A stretch of DNA of 64,000 bases from Methylobacterium sp. DB0501 (GTDB taxonomy: Bacteria; Pseudomonadota; Alphaproteobacteria; Rhizobiales; Beijerinckiaceae), in contig NZ_JAAKGV010000020.1 in the NCBI RefSeq assembly GCF_011043735.1, positions 1 to 64,000 on the forward strand, read 5' to 3'. The position numbers and the translations under genes were made by a program. This document shows positions 32,505 through 41,574 of the stretch, piece after piece. The notes under the pieces are model-generated. The model was not told the origin of the DNA and did no database searches. It saw nothing but the letters and a program-made list of their open reading frames with translations. How positions within the stretch are numbered: the stretch's first letter is position 1; every line of letters begins with the position of its first letter.

Positions 32505-35492
32505 TCATGAAGCGGTTCTGGATCTGTCGATCGGGGTCTGAGCCTCGCTCATGATCTCCCCCAGCACTTGATCGACGATCGTCTTGGCGATCCGGTCCTC
32601 ACCGAACCGCGCCAACGCGGCCACCCGGCCCCATGTCTCGATGGCGGTACCATCAGGAAAACGGACAGCCAGGATGCGCAGCGCCTCGTTGACCGCCATC
32701 CGACGGTACAGTTCGTCTCGCACCAAGCGATCCTCTGCCTTGGTGGTCAGGGCCCACAGCATTCGGGGCCCGAGCGAATTGTTGAGTACAATCCAGCGCT
32801 CCTCCTCGCGGAGCTTGAACCGAGCGAGCAGATTGGCGCCGCGCCGGCCCTGCGGGCCGTGCACCTGACGCTCAAGCGCGGATTTCACCGCCACATCGAA
32901 GCCGAAGGTCTTGCGAGCCTGCTCGCGGATCTCGTTCGAGTCGGCGTTAAGCACCAAGACCGTTGAGGCCATGTCTGCGAGCGTGTCGAAATCCGCCAGG
33001 AGTTGGCTGACCAAGATCAGTTCCAGACCCCATTTGCGGCCCTCGCGGGCGTCGGACTTCACCTGCTTGGCGATCGTCTCGACCCCACCAGTCAGGTGGT
33101 ACTCGTCCATGCACAGGCGCTTAGGCGTCTCGGCCACCTGATGGTAGCGCGCTTCCCAGTACCGTACGTATTCCGCGCGGATCGCATCATCCGCGGGAAA
33201 ATCCATCTTCGGGATCTCGTCGGCAAATCCGGAAATCTTCGACAGATAGACGTGCCGCGCGATCATGAACATCAGCGCGTTGTTGCGCTCGGCCTCGAGC
33301 GATTTGTGGCGCAGGGCAACGTCCTGAAGGTCGATCGATACCACCCTGGCTTCGCCGAGGTCGAGCCGGGTCGGGCGGGCGAAGATCGGGAACTTCTCGA
33401 TTGCCGCCTCGAGAGAGCGCTGCACCGAGCGGATCAGCTCGGGCGTGAAGTCCTGCGCCATGATCGGCTCGCCGAGCACCCGAGCGAGATCCTCCAGCAC
33501 CGGCATCGCATGACGCTGCGCGCGCTGGGCTGCCGCGTAGAGTCGGCGCTCCATCAGGGCGTCGACGACGCGCCACCAGCGCGTCCGTCCGCTCACCTCG
33601 ATCCGGTCGTGCGCGATGATGCGGTCGAGCTCCGGATCGACGTTCGGCTGGTAGACCGAAGGGGAGGACGAGAATTCGAGGTCGCTCTTGAGCTGGTAGA
33701 GGCGCGAAATGAGGCGCGGGATCAGGAGTGCAACTTCCGCGCTCGACACATTGAGGAGCGTCGCCAGGAAGTTCTCGATGAAGGTCCGCTCGCGCTCGAG
33801 CGGCGTGCGCCGGCCGAGACCGAGGTCGAACGGGTTGACGGCGTAGTCCGCGGTGTTGAGGAGGCGCACGTAGTACGCCTCGTGTCGCCGCTCGGGCGGC
33901 AGCGCGTTGCGCACCAGCTCGATGAAACCGCTGGAGCTGACGCCAACGTCGATCACGGCGAGGTACGGCAGCGCGGCGCCGGCGCTGAAGGCCGTGAACT
34001 CGACGTTGAGCCGGTTCATCAACACCGACTTGCCCGAACCCGGCGTGGCGTAGATGAGGGTGAGCCAGAACAGCTGCTCGGCCGAGAGCGCCTCGTAGGG
34101 CACCGGCTTGCCGTCGGGCGTCAGCAGCATGCTCTGGCCCTGCTTGAACACCCCCGCGGTGCGGTGGAACGGCAGCATGGCGGCAAGATCACCCAGCGGC
34201 GCGATCGAGCCCGGCGGCACCTCGGCCTTCACCGTCATGCCCGGGACAGTCTCGCAGAGCGCGCGTAATGGATTGTGGGGGGCGTCGGAGATCACGGCCT
34301 CGCCCCAAGTCATCATCCCGCTCATCAAGTAGGAGCGCCGCCGTTCCAGGAGCCCCGGATCCTCGCCCGGCTCGGTCCAGGTCGTAGCGATGACGCGGCC
34401 CTTAACGATGGCCTCGCCATCCTTGTCGACGACGTCTTCGAGTTCGCGCAGCGCTCGGAACAGGTTCTTGTTGGTGGGAGATGCGAAAGCGAGGAGCCCC
34501 GCCACCACCTTCTTGAGCCGGAAACCGATATCGGCGTCGCGCAGCGCCTCGAGGTGGAAGCACACCCTGAACGGCATGTCGGCTGTTTTCGATGCGCTCT
34601 CCAGCAGCGTCTCGAGCAGCCGGTTGAACGGCAGGATGGTCGAGGGGAACATCCGCATGACCGCGAGCGCATAGCGGCGTCCGCCCATGTCGAGGGCGCG
34701 CATGTTGTTGGTGGCCTCGGCGTTCGACGTCATGATCTGCCGGGCGACCGTCGGGGTGAAGAACTCCGAGACGTCGTCGTCGTGCTGCTCCTTTGCTCCT
34801 GGATAACGTCGTGTCCCCGGTCCGTAGGGGGTCCAGCCGTCCGGGGTCTCGTGGTAGAGCACCGCCGCCCGGATCTGCTCCAGATCGCGCCGGCGCCGCT
34901 GGCCATCGGGCGAGAGGATGCGTCCTTGCAGGCGCGCCTCGCCCAGCGCCTCCATGATCCGGCGCACGAAGGCGCCATGCGGCCCCGCGATCGAGCCGAG
35001 ATGCAGGTAGGGGTTCTGGGCGTCCCGGGCCGGGGGCAGTGCCTGCCAGGCCCGGCGGTTCTCGCGCTGCTCCTTTCGGACCTCGTCGGGCGTCCCGGCG
35101 GTCGGCCGGGTCCAGGCGGCGAGCAGGATCGTCTCGGCCCGCGCCCGGCCCTCGAGCACCGTGCGGCCCTCCTCGATCAGGGCCTCGACCGACAGGCCCT
35201 TCTGGCGGGCGCGCCGGCCCTGCTGCGCGACGAAGGGGTCGAGGATCCGGGCGGTGTTGAGCGAGGACTCGTAGGAGATCGTGATCTGGTGGCCCGGTCG
35301 CTTCAGGATCTGGGCGACCCCGCCGGCGAAGCGCTCGACCACGTTGATGAGGTAGTCCTCGCCCGAGATGATCGAGCGGGTGCCGTCGATCTCGATCAGG
35401 GTGAGCTGCGAGCCGTCATGGGCGTAGACGACCGCTTCCTCGCGCTCCGGATCGAAGCCTGCGAGATCGCAGAACTTGTCGGCCGTCCTCAT
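32505..35492 (-). CDS. dotO: Type IVB secretion ATPase DotO/IcmB (R64 TraU)
   Basis: This 995-residue cytoplasmic ATPase has the length and layout of IcmB/DotO, the VirB4-like energy source at the base of the type IVB channel. Walker A is YATPGSGKSVLMNRLNVEF (about residue 484), and a later Walker B-type region includes KRLCMDEYHLTGGVETIAKQ, with VSQLLADFDTL after it. The N-terminal 300 residues are family-specific. Its ATG overlaps the end of the preceding membrane-protein gene. Together with DotB it would power pilus assembly or DNA export. Confidence 0.88.
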   Translation of the reverse strand: MRTADKFCDLAGFDPEREEAVVYAHDGSQLTLIEIDGTRSIISGEDYLINVVERFAGGVAQILKRPGHQITISYESSLNTARILDPFVAQQGRRARQKGLSVEALIEEGRTVLEGRARAETILLAAWTRPTAGTPDEVRKEQRENRRAWQALPPARDAQNPYLHLGSIAGPHGAFVRRIMEALGEARLQGRILSPDGQRRRRDLEQIRAAVLYHETPDGWTPYGPGTRRYPGAKEQHDDDVSEFFTPTVARQIMTSNAEATNNMRALDMGGRRYALAVMRMFPSTILPFNRLLETLLESASKTADMPFRVCFHLEALRDADIGFRLKKVVAGLLAFASPTNKNLFRALRELEDVVDKDGEAIVKGRVIATTWTEPGEDPGLLERRRSYLMSGMMTWGEAVISDAPHNPLRALCETVPGMTVKAEVPPGSIAPLGDLAAMLPFHRTAGVFKQGQSMLLTPDGKPVPYEALSAEQLFWLTLIYATPGSGKSVLMNRLNVEFTAFSAGAALPYLAVIDVGVSSSGFIELVRNALPPERRHEAYYVRLLNTADYAVNPFDLGLGRRTPLERERTFIENFLATLLNVSSAEVALLIPRLISRLYQLKSDLEFSSSPSVYQPNVDPELDRIIAHDRIEVSGRTRWWRVVDALMERRLYAAAQRAQRHAMPVLEDLARVLGEPIMAQDFTPELIRSVQRSLEAAIEKFPIFARPTRLDLGEARVVSIDLQDVALRHKSLEAERNNALMFMIARHVYLSKISGFADEIPKMDFPADDAIRAEYVRYWEARYHQVAETPKRLCMDEYHLTGGVETIAKQVKSDAREGRKWGLELILVSQLLADFDTLADMASTVLVLNADSNEIREQARKTFGFDVAVKSALERQVHGPQGRRGANLLARFKLREEERWIVLNNSLGPRMLWALTTKAEDRLVRDELYRRMAVNEALRILAVRFPDGTAIETWGRVAALARFGEDRIAKTIVDQVLGEIMSEAQTPIDRSRTAS

Positions 35493-35974
35493 CGATTAAG
35501 TCCCAGGATAACGGCAAACTGGTAAACCGGCACCGACAGGGCGAAGAGCCAGGCGCCGAGCAGACCTGGAATGGCGGCGCGCAGCAGAGGAGTCGGACGG
35601 ACGTGCAGCGCACAGAAGAGCTGGAACCCGGCAAACACCATCGCGCCGCACGACAGCATCATGCAGGCCGGATAGTAGACGTACATCAGCGGACGAGACG
35701 TGATCGCACCGCCGAGCCCTCTAAGAAGACTGTCGTAAAACAGGCCGGTCAGGATGAGGCATCCGCCCGCACTTAACCCGCTGACATGCAGCACCCGGCG
35801 CAAGCTCGGATCGGTGCAGACGAGGCGGGCCCAACCCGGCGCCGCAAAGACGACGAAGCAGCCGATGGCGAGCGTGAGAGCGATTGCCGCCTGGCTCACC
35901 ACGGGGTGATCGACAAGATAGAGGGCGGCGTTGGCCGTGAGCCTGTCGAGCAGGTGCCGAATTCCGTCTTTCAT
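35489..35974 (-). CDS. Polytopic membrane protein in the type IVB operon (161 aa)
   Basis: Four to five hydrophobic segments are visible (for instance AAIALTLAIGCFVVFAAPGW, GLSAGGCLILTGLFYDSLL, ACMMLSCGAMVFAGFQLF and LLGAWLFALSVPVYQFAVIL). ATG 35974 has GGAA upstream; a TTG at 35995 would add seven residues. It lies between a short membrane protein and dotO, where R64 has traP-traT and Legionella has icmC/icmD/icmJ. A specific homologue is not recognised. Confidence 0.55.
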   Translation of the reverse strand: MKDGIRHLLDRLTANAALYLVDHPVVSQAAIALTLAIGCFVVFAAPGWARLVCTDPSLRRVLHVSGLSAGGCLILTGLFYDSLLRGLGGAITSRPLMYVYYPACMMLSCGAMVFAGFQLFCALHVRPTPLLRAAIPGLLGAWLFALSVPVYQFAVILGLNR

Positions 35975-36005
35975 CGCGCTGAGTTCCGAGGTCAAGGCTG
36001 CGCAA

Positions 36006-36263
36006 TCAGTCGGTGAAGTAAAAGGAAAGCTGGGCGATCACGACTGTGACGCAGGTCATCGCGCTGCCGATGATCGCCGCAACGATCCAGTTTCCTGCCG
36101 TGCCGTCGGCCGACGTGTTCGCTTGGTAGACCCGCACCAGGGCGTATCCGGAGAGGAAGATGCCGGTGATGGCAGCCAGGACGATCAGGAGCCAGGCCAG
36201 GACCGGCATGAGCTCGATCAGCCCGCGCAGCACGTCGGCGATACCCTTGGATCCGCCCATCAC
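36006..36263 (-). CDS. Short two-helix membrane protein of the type IVB operon (85 aa)
   Basis: The protein has two membrane helices, VLAWLLIVLAAITGIFLSGY and WIVAAIIGSAMTCVTVVIAQ, and little else. It overlaps the dotG stop by ATGA. Short proteins of this kind directly after DotG are IcmC/IcmD-like components or R64 TraP/TraQ analogues. I call it a channel accessory by position only. Confidence 0.5.
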   Translation of the reverse strand: MMGGSKGIADVLRGLIELMPVLAWLLIVLAAITGIFLSGYALVRVYQANTSADGTAGNWIVAAIIGSAMTCVTVVIAQLSFYFTD

Positions 36264-37540
36264 GGCCTCCTAACGTTGGAGACCGACAGGCTCTCCGGCC
36301 GATAGCCTGCGCTGAGGGCGGGTTCGGACCCGAACCCGCTGCCGGCCGCGACCCGGGCAGCATCGAGCGGCACCACAACCGGCTGCAAGAACACGATGCC
36401 TACGGGGAAGTTGATTGGTGAGGACAGGGTTGGGGGACGGCTGAACGACCGCGCTGCGGCGGAGGTCATGGCTTGTCCCACCGGCAAGGCCGCGCCCATG
36501 CCGGCGGTCAGCCAGTCGATGTTGCGGCCCGACTGAACGGCAAAGCCGTTGCCCACCACCGTCTGGGTGTTGAGCTGGGTGAGCTGCTGGCCGACCTGGC
36601 CCACGCCCTGAAGCAGACCAGCGATGACGAGGCCGCCGTAGCGCTCAAGAACGTGAGTGTCGACGTCCTCTGCCACGCCGGTGCGCGCCTGGTCGACGGT
36701 GATCGCGATCGCCTGCATCGGCCCCTGGCGGCCGTCCTGCAGGATCATGGTGGTGAAGCGGATCGCGGCCTGCGTCTGCGAGTAGACGATCTGACCCATC
36801 AGCCTGATGCCGTTGAGGGGCCCAGGCTGCTGACGCTCGTCGAGATCGACGATGGTGGCAAAGATCGGCGCGCCCGGATCGTCGCTGTTGAAGCCTCTAT
36901 CGAGCACCGCGTAGGCGACGTCGCCGGCGCGCGCCACGGTCGCATGCCGGATGCCAGACCCGAACGGGCCGGTCACCACCGGCGCCGCGGCAGCCCGCGG
37001 CTCAGGGGGCTTGGGCCGCTCGCCCTTGGCGAAGCTCCGCACCAGGAACCCACCCGGGCTCGGCTTTAAGAGCGCCTGGATTTGCTCGTTGATCGCCGCG
37101 ACCTGCGCAGGGTCGGCTGTCGCCTGAACCGGCGCATCCTTGTAGACGGTGTGAACCACGTCGCGGTCGACGTAGACGATCTGGGGCTGTGGTGGGGGCG
37201 GGGACGGCTCGGCGGGTTTCGGTTCCGGGTTCGCGTCCGGCATCTCGCCGAGCTGCGCGCCCCGGCTCTCGGCGACCACGGCCGGGGCCACGTAGTGCTT
37301 GCCGGCGCTGGCCTTGTCGTCGGCCGCCTGCCGGTTGACGCCGGCGCGGCGGTCGGCTTCGGCCTTGCCGACAGGCTTCATCATGTCGTTCTGAGGGGTT
37401 GGGGTCTGGCCCCGGATTTCGGAGGCGCCGCCGGCACCCCGGTCGATCCCCGGCGCGTCGGAGAGGATGAACGCCGCCGACCCGAGTGCCACCACCAGGA
37501 CGACGCCACCGAGCGCAGCTGACGTCTTCATATCGAGCAA
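36260..37540 (-). CDS. dotG: Type IVB core protein DotG/IcmE (R64 TraO)
   Basis: The bitopic protein has an N-terminal anchor (MKTSAALGGVVLVVALGSAA), a proline-rich periplasmic linker (about residues 105-125) and a C-terminal VirB10/TrbI-like domain with TGPFGSGIRHATVARAGDVA and ILQDGRQGPMQAIAI. DotG spans the envelope and forms the central channel. I chose TTG 37540 because AGGAGG ends 5 nt before it; ATG 37531 lies 14 nt away and GTG 37546 overlaps the ribosome site. It is 427 residues, much shorter than Legionella DotG, which has long internal repeats, but close to R64 TraO. Confidence 0.85.
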   Translation of the reverse strand: MLDMKTSAALGGVVLVVALGSAAFILSDAPGIDRGAGGASEIRGQTPTPQNDMMKPVGKAEADRRAGVNRQAADDKASAGKHYVAPAVVAESRGAQLGEMPDANPEPKPAEPSPPPPQPQIVYVDRDVVHTVYKDAPVQATADPAQVAAINEQIQALLKPSPGGFLVRSFAKGERPKPPEPRAAAAPVVTGPFGSGIRHATVARAGDVAYAVLDRGFNSDDPGAPIFATIVDLDERQQPGPLNGIRLMGQIVYSQTQAAIRFTTMILQDGRQGPMQAIAITVDQARTGVAEDVDTHVLERYGGLVIAGLLQGVGQVGQQLTQLNTQTVVGNGFAVQSGRNIDWLTAGMGAALPVGQAMTSAAARSFSRPPTLSSPINFPVGIVFLQPVVVPLDAARVAAGSGFGSEPALSAGYRPESLSVSNVRRP

Positions 37541-37549
37541 GGCCACCTC

Positions 37550-38659
37550 CTAGAACTCGATGCTGATGGCGGTCTCGGCGCCGTCGCCCCGCTCGGCGAC
37601 GAGGCGCGAGGCCGGACGCAGGAACTCGTAGACGCGGAACCCCGCTGCAGCCTCGGCCGAGGCGACCGGCTGCGGGCTCACCAGCGTGCCCTGGACGCGC
37701 ACGTACATCCGCTCGCGGTAGAGCCAGGCCTGGGCCCCGTTGGCCACGAGAGCCTGCGCCCCGGCCGGGGGCGTGCCGGCGCCGAACAGGTGCAGCAACG
37801 CCGTCGTGTCGGGTGGTCCGGCGGCCGGACCCGCAGGCCGCCCTCCGCCCTTGCGGGCCTGGCCGGGGCTGGCAGACGCCACCTTGACCAGCACAAGCGG
37901 TGAGGTGCCGGCGACCCGCACGGTGACGGGGATGTCCACCGTCTCGCTCGACCCGGAGAGGATCATCAGGGGGATCGGATATGAGATGTTCTCCAGCCGG
38001 ATCAGGATGTTGCCCCAGGTGTCGAACCGGCACGGCATCAGGTTGATCGAGGTGGGCCGGTCCGCGCCCGCCGCGGGCGCGACCTGCGTCGCGCCCATCG
38101 CGGTATCCTGGCCGCACCCGGTCCCGTCCTGCGCGAACAGGCGTGGATCGTAGGCGACCGACGCGATCGGCCAGGGCGCGCCCTTGGTGTCGACGAAGGT
38201 GATCGGCGAGACTACCCCGTAGGCGAGGTGCAGCGTCTCCGGCGCCGCCCGGCTGACCTCCTGCGTCACGTTCAGCAGCCGGGGCTCGGGCCGCGGCATC
38301 CGCCCGTCGCGGCCCGGGAAGGTCCCGGCTCCCTGCGCGTCCTGCACCGCGCGGCGGATCTCCGAGATTTCGCCGGGTTTCAGGATCACGCCCTTCGTGC
38401 TGCCCAGCATGCGCTGGCGCAACTCTTCGAGTTCGGCTGGCGTCAATGGCCGAGGGGCAGGAGGGGGCGCCTGCGCCGTCGCCGCTCCCACGGGCGGAGC
38501 GCTGGCTGGCGAAAGACCTGCCGGAGGCACGCCGGCCGGGCGCCGCACACCGGGTCCTCCGGCCGACCCCGCCGGCGGTCCGACTTCCTGCGCGTGTGCG
38601 GCGGGAACCGCCCAGACGGCAGCCGCGACCAGGCAGCCCGAGGCCCACACTCGCATCAT
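37550..38659 (-). CDS. dotH: Type IVB outer-membrane core protein DotH/IcmK (R64 TraN)
   Basis: The 369-residue exported protein has a signal peptide (SGCLVAAAVWAVPAAHAQ), a proline/alanine-rich spacer, then the DotH block LTPAELEELRQRMLGSTKGV. It continues PITFVDTKGAPWPIASVAYD and ISYPIPLMILSG, as in DotH/TraN. DotH joins DotC and DotD in the outer-membrane ring around DotG. Its ATGATG start overlaps the stop of dotI. Two Cys residues (around 200 and 225) could form a disulfide, in line with the thioredoxin-like gene of the same operon. Confidence 0.87.
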   Translation of the reverse strand: MMRVWASGCLVAAAVWAVPAAHAQEVGPPAGSAGGPGVRRPAGVPPAGLSPASAPPVGAATAQAPPPAPRPLTPAELEELRQRMLGSTKGVILKPGEISEIRRAVQDAQGAGTFPGRDGRMPRPEPRLLNVTQEVSRAAPETLHLAYGVVSPITFVDTKGAPWPIASVAYDPRLFAQDGTGCGQDTAMGATQVAPAAGADRPTSINLMPCRFDTWGNILIRLENISYPIPLMILSGSSETVDIPVTVRVAGTSPLVLVKVASASPGQARKGGGRPAGPAAGPPDTTALLHLFGAGTPPAGAQALVANGAQAWLYRERMYVRVQGTLVSPQPVASAEAAAGFRVYEFLRPASRLVAERGDGAETAISIEF

Positions 38660-39312
38660 GGCCCTACCTGGTTGGTCAGTTGCTGTGTCGAGATCACCGA
38701 GTCGACCGCGATGCCGTTCGGGTTGATTGGCGAGGGATCGATCCGCACGATCGTCATCTCGAGCACACGCCGCTCGACCTTGGTCTCGACGTTGGTACGA
38801 TAGAATATTTGCAGTGGAACCTCGACGCGCCAGTAGTAACGACCGGATGTTTTGCCTTCTTCGGCGATGTTGGCCGGATCCGTGGTGACGGCCGACACGG
38901 TTTGGTAGCCGAGAACGACCTTCTGAATGATCCCGCTCTCTTGGAGGGCGGCGCGGTAGCGGTCGCGTCCTTTGGGGGTGAACGATTGGCTGAGAGCGTT
39001 GTTGATGAGCGCGCGCCAGTTGGCATAGTCGTAGGAGTTCAGCTCGACGGCCGAGGAGACCGCGAATTCCTTCAGCCGTGCCTGGCTGATGTTGGGCTCG
39101 GAGAGCGGGATCGCTTCGCAGACGGCTTGGGCGTCAGACGTCCAAATGAACTGCTTGATCGGGTAGCGGTAGAACGCGTTGTAGAACAGCAGCAGATTAA
39201 CGACGAGGGACAGGCACAGGAACATGGAGAGCAGCAGGATCCAGTACCACTGATTCCGCAGCATCATCCGGCCGGCATCGACCTCGCGGGAGATACGCTC
39301 GGCCGACTTCAT
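38656..39312 (-). CDS. dotI: Type IVB inner-membrane protein DotI/IcmL (R64 TraM)
   Basis: The 218-residue protein starts MKSAERISREVDAGRMMLRN, has one membrane helix (YWILLLSMFLCLSLVVNLLL) and a periplasmic NTF2/VirB8-like domain ending in a conserved stretch (LEMTIVRIDPSPINPNGIAV). DotI is the VirB8-like scaffold of type IVB systems. The frame extends upstream to 39546, but ATG 39312 overlaps the preceding gene in the usual ATGA manner and matches family length. Confidence 0.85.
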   Translation of the reverse strand: MKSAERISREVDAGRMMLRNQWYWILLLSMFLCLSLVVNLLLFYNAFYRYPIKQFIWTSDAQAVCEAIPLSEPNISQARLKEFAVSSAVELNSYDYANWRALINNALSQSFTPKGRDRYRAALQESGIIQKVVLGYQTVSAVTTDPANIAEEGKTSGRYYWRVEVPLQIFYRTNVETKVERRVLEMTIVRIDPSPINPNGIAVDSVISTQQLTNQVGP

Positions 39313-39596
39313 GGCTCGGACTGTCCAGTTTGCTCCAGCAAAAGAGGTCGAGGAGCGACCACGGTCCTCACCTCGCAGCCGAAAACCCCGCCGTCGGCGA
39401 CGTAGGGGATCACGTCGGCCCGTTTGAGACACACGTAGGTCAGCCACATCATCGCCATCAGCGAGGCGAACACGGCACCCGCGAGGAACGCCGAGGCACG
39501 CGCGTAGCTGGTCAGACGGTCGGCCAACGCCGAGGGCGACAAGCATCCTTGGGCCGAGGGCAAGCTGAATGCCCCGATCGATGCGCGGCGGGCCAT
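39309..39596 (-). CDS. Small bitopic membrane protein, DotJ/IcmM-like by position (95 aa)
   Basis: The 95-residue protein has one membrane helix (ASAFLAGAVFASLMAMMWLT) and a short periplasmic tail (RADVIPYVADGGVFGCEVRT). Its stop overlaps the dotI start. In Legionella, dotJ (94 residues, a partial paralogue of DotI) occupies exactly this place and has the same topology, so an analogous role in a DotI-type complex is likely. Direct sequence resemblance to DotI is not obvious. Confidence 0.45.
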   Translation of the reverse strand: MARRASIGAFSLPSAQGCLSPSALADRLTSYARASAFLAGAVFASLMAMMWLTYVCLKRADVIPYVADGGVFGCEVRTVVAPRPLLLEQTGQSEP

Positions 39597-39600
39597 CGGC

Positions 39601-40368
39601 TCAGCTTCCGGTCAGGACCGAGCGCAGCTTGGCATCGTCGCCCGCCTCGTACCCCACCATGATCGCGAGCCGCCCGTCCGGCCGTGGCACGAACATGGTT
39701 GGAACTCCGGGTCGCAACTGCGGCGCCGCGGCAAAGATCGCCGCGAAGGCCTCCTTGTTCTCGGCGAGCTTAGCGGTGGTCTCGGGGCTGGCTGCCTCGG
39801 CCGGCGCGATCTTGGTGGCAAAGGCGTTCTTGAGCGCCGCCACCCGATCAGGGCTGGAGAGGATCGCAGCCGCCATGCGGTTGCCGGCCTCGGGCTCGCC
39901 CAAGACGACGATCGGCACCCACCGCGCCGCGATCCGCCCGTGCAGGGCGGTGAACGCGGCATGGCAGTACGGGCAGCGGGGATCGAAGAAGATCGTCGCG
40001 ACCTGTCCCACCGGCGTCCCGGCCGGGATGTCCGTGACGGCGTCGAGCTTGCCCAGTGACTCCATCACCTGCCGGGCGACCTTCGCGTCCTCAATCGTGG
40101 CGTAGGCCGCGTTCACGGCAGACTGATTGGAGGGCTGCACAGCCTGCGGGGAGGCAGAGCCCACCGCCGGCGAGGCAAGAACTAACTGACCAGTCGGCAA
40201 GGTTGCAGGGAGCGCCGCAGGGACTGCGGGTGCAGGTCCTGCCACAGGTTGATTAGGCGCATTTGCAGAGATCTGGATCTGGACCGGAACCCAGTTATGG
40301 CTTGTGGCAAGATAGACACATGCAACCAACGATCCGGCCCATGCCAAGTGTTTTGCAGCGGTCTCCAT
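39601..40368 (-). CDS. Thioredoxin-fold protein with CPYC, DsbC/R64 TrbB-like
   Basis: The 255-residue protein has an N-terminal anchor or signal (LAWAGSLVACVYLATSH), an Ala/Pro-rich spacer, and a thioredoxin fold with FFDPRCPYCHAAF (Cys 131 and 134) and a cis-Pro segment GVPTMFV. This matches periplasmic disulfide oxidoreductases of the DsbC/DsbG/TrbB group, which help fold Cys-bearing channel or pilus proteins. It is the first gene of the minus-strand dot operon. The 230-bp divergent region upstream would hold the promoters. Confidence 0.8.
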   Translation of the reverse strand: METAAKHLAWAGSLVACVYLATSHNWVPVQIQISANAPNQPVAGPAPAVPAALPATLPTGQLVLASPAVGSASPQAVQPSNQSAVNAAYATIEDAKVARQVMESLGKLDAVTDIPAGTPVGQVATIFFDPRCPYCHAAFTALHGRIAARWVPIVVLGEPEAGNRMAAAILSSPDRVAALKNAFATKIAPAEAASPETTAKLAENKEAFAAIFAAAPQLRPGVPTMFVPRPDGRLAIMVGYEAGDDAKLRSVLTGS

Positions 40369-40601
40369 GCTGTGGATGCCTTATGAGAGTCGATGAACTC
40401 GTACGCAAGGCACTTATTGCGAAAATGCGCGCGGCATGTCAATGAGTGCTGGAATCATCGACTTTAAGCGGCGAAAATCGGAGTCATTATGACGTCAAAT
40501 ACGCGTCACACTATGGAATATATATTTAATCAAGTCGGCAAATACGCGCTTATATGTCGTGTATTAGACGATATACGATCAAACATGTTAGAGAAAATGT
40601 C
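40369..40601. promoter_or_regulatory. Divergent promoter region of the two type IVB operons
   Basis: This AT-rich spacer separates the minus-strand operon (start 40368) from the plus-strand operon (start 40602). A quasi-palindrome, TATGTCGT (40553-40560) and ACGATATA (40568-40575) with one mismatch and 7-nt spacing, lies 26 bp before the plus-strand ATG and is a candidate operator. No convincing sigma70 pair could be fixed by eye. Confidence 0.45.
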
Positions 40602-40952
40602 ATGAAATGTGGGCAGCAGTGTGAGCGGGAGATAGTAGAAACGAATCAGAAAAGAGAATTCAATCGTTGGTTGGCAAGCACAACCGTTGCGCTGCTGCTT
40701 GAGTTGGGGCTTCTTTTTGCGCCGCAACAAGCTGCCTCTCAGCCGGCAGCGCCTGAACATCAGAAGAAGAGCAGATCGAAATTCGAGTATCATGATGGGA
40801 GAGCTGATGAGAGACGTCCTTATCGACATCCGGATCTCGATATCGATCCTACAAATCTGAAAATGGAGGAGTTGAGGGAGCGTTTGAACGCCTTGGAAGA
40901 ACGGTTGGAGCGGTTGGAATATCTATCGAACGGTTCTAAAAAGGTGCATTAA
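40602..40952 (+). CDS. Hypothetical exported or anchored protein with coiled coil (116 aa)
   Basis: The first plus-strand gene of the type IVB cluster starts MKCGQQCEREIVETNQKREF. It has one hydrophobic segment (TTVALLLELGLLFAPQQAAS), then a charged region and a C-terminal coiled coil, MEELRERLNALEERLERLEY. Its stop and the next start overlap as TAATG. Codon use is AT-richer than that of its neighbours, like the promoter region before it. No homologue is recognised; R64 TraL-like or structural roles are guesses only. Confidence 0.5.
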   Translation: MKCGQQCEREIVETNQKREFNRWLASTTVALLLELGLLFAPQQAASQPAAPEHQKKSRSKFEYHDGRADERRPYRHPDLDIDPTNLKMEELRERLNALEERLERLEYLSNGSKKVH

Positions 40953-41518
40953 TGAACATTCCAGATCTCGGCAGTTTGCTTGTTTCGTTGAGCGAGGTGT
41001 TCCCCCTCGTTGTCAACCTAATATTCCTGAGCATCTCCCTGCTCGGTATCTGGTATGGCACGTCCGGTCTCTACGCCCTCTACAATGTGGCAGCCGGCGA
41101 ATACAAATTCTCCAACCGGCCGGTGACGGTTGACGCGGCCGTTGGCAAGCTCGCGCTGGGAAGCGCGATGATCGTCGCGCCGGTTCTGCTCTGGAAGTTC
41201 GCTAATAGCTTCGTTCTGGGCGGCGATGTCACTTTCAGCATGTTCAATTACGGCGCGTCGCCGCGCGGCCCGATCTGCGAGCAGATCAAGCTCGCCATTA
41301 CCTACTTCTTCATGTGCCTCGGCGCGCTCGCCTGGCTCATCGCCGGCTTAAAGCTCTACCACGCTACGAGTGGCCAGCACGGCGGCCCGGACTCGGCGTT
41401 CCTCTATCTCGTCGGAGGCACGCTGGCATTTTTCGTGAACGACGTAGCGCAGCTCGTGAGCAACACGATCAAGATGGACGTGTCGTTCTCGAACGTCTGC
41501 ACGATGATCGGGGGCTGA
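40952..41518 (+). CDS. Type IVB membrane protein, DotE/IcmC (R64 TraQ)-like
   Basis: The 188-residue protein has about four membrane helices, beginning with FPLVVNLIFLSISLLGIWYG. It has a charged loop and the C-terminal LYLVGGTLAFFVNDVAQLVS, reminiscent of the ALxHLxGGxLAxHI segment of IcmC/DotE. These proteins belong to the inner-membrane part of the channel. It is translationally coupled to the preceding gene. The assignment rests on length, topology and the C-terminal motif. Confidence 0.5.
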   Translation: MNIPDLGSLLVSLSEVFPLVVNLIFLSISLLGIWYGTSGLYALYNVAAGEYKFSNRPVTVDAAVGKLALGSAMIVAPVLLWKFANSFVLGGDVTFSMFNYGASPRGPICEQIKLAITYFFMCLGALAWLIAGLKLYHATSGQHGGPDSAFLYLVGGTLAFFVNDVAQLVSNTIKMDVSFSNVCTMIGG

Positions 41519-41574
41519 GGATGCCCCTGCTCCCTGCTCTGCTGATGCTGGTACCAGACCACTTGGTCCGGGTC

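Noticed and set aside
33003..35525. Two long plus-strand frames over dotO
   Set aside because: They are antisense shadows of the DotO ATPase, which has Walker motifs and operon coupling.
37002..38648. 548-codon minus frame over dotG and dotH
   Set aside because: It is an Arg/Gly-rich out-of-frame translation; dotG and dotH have signal and domain features in their own frames.
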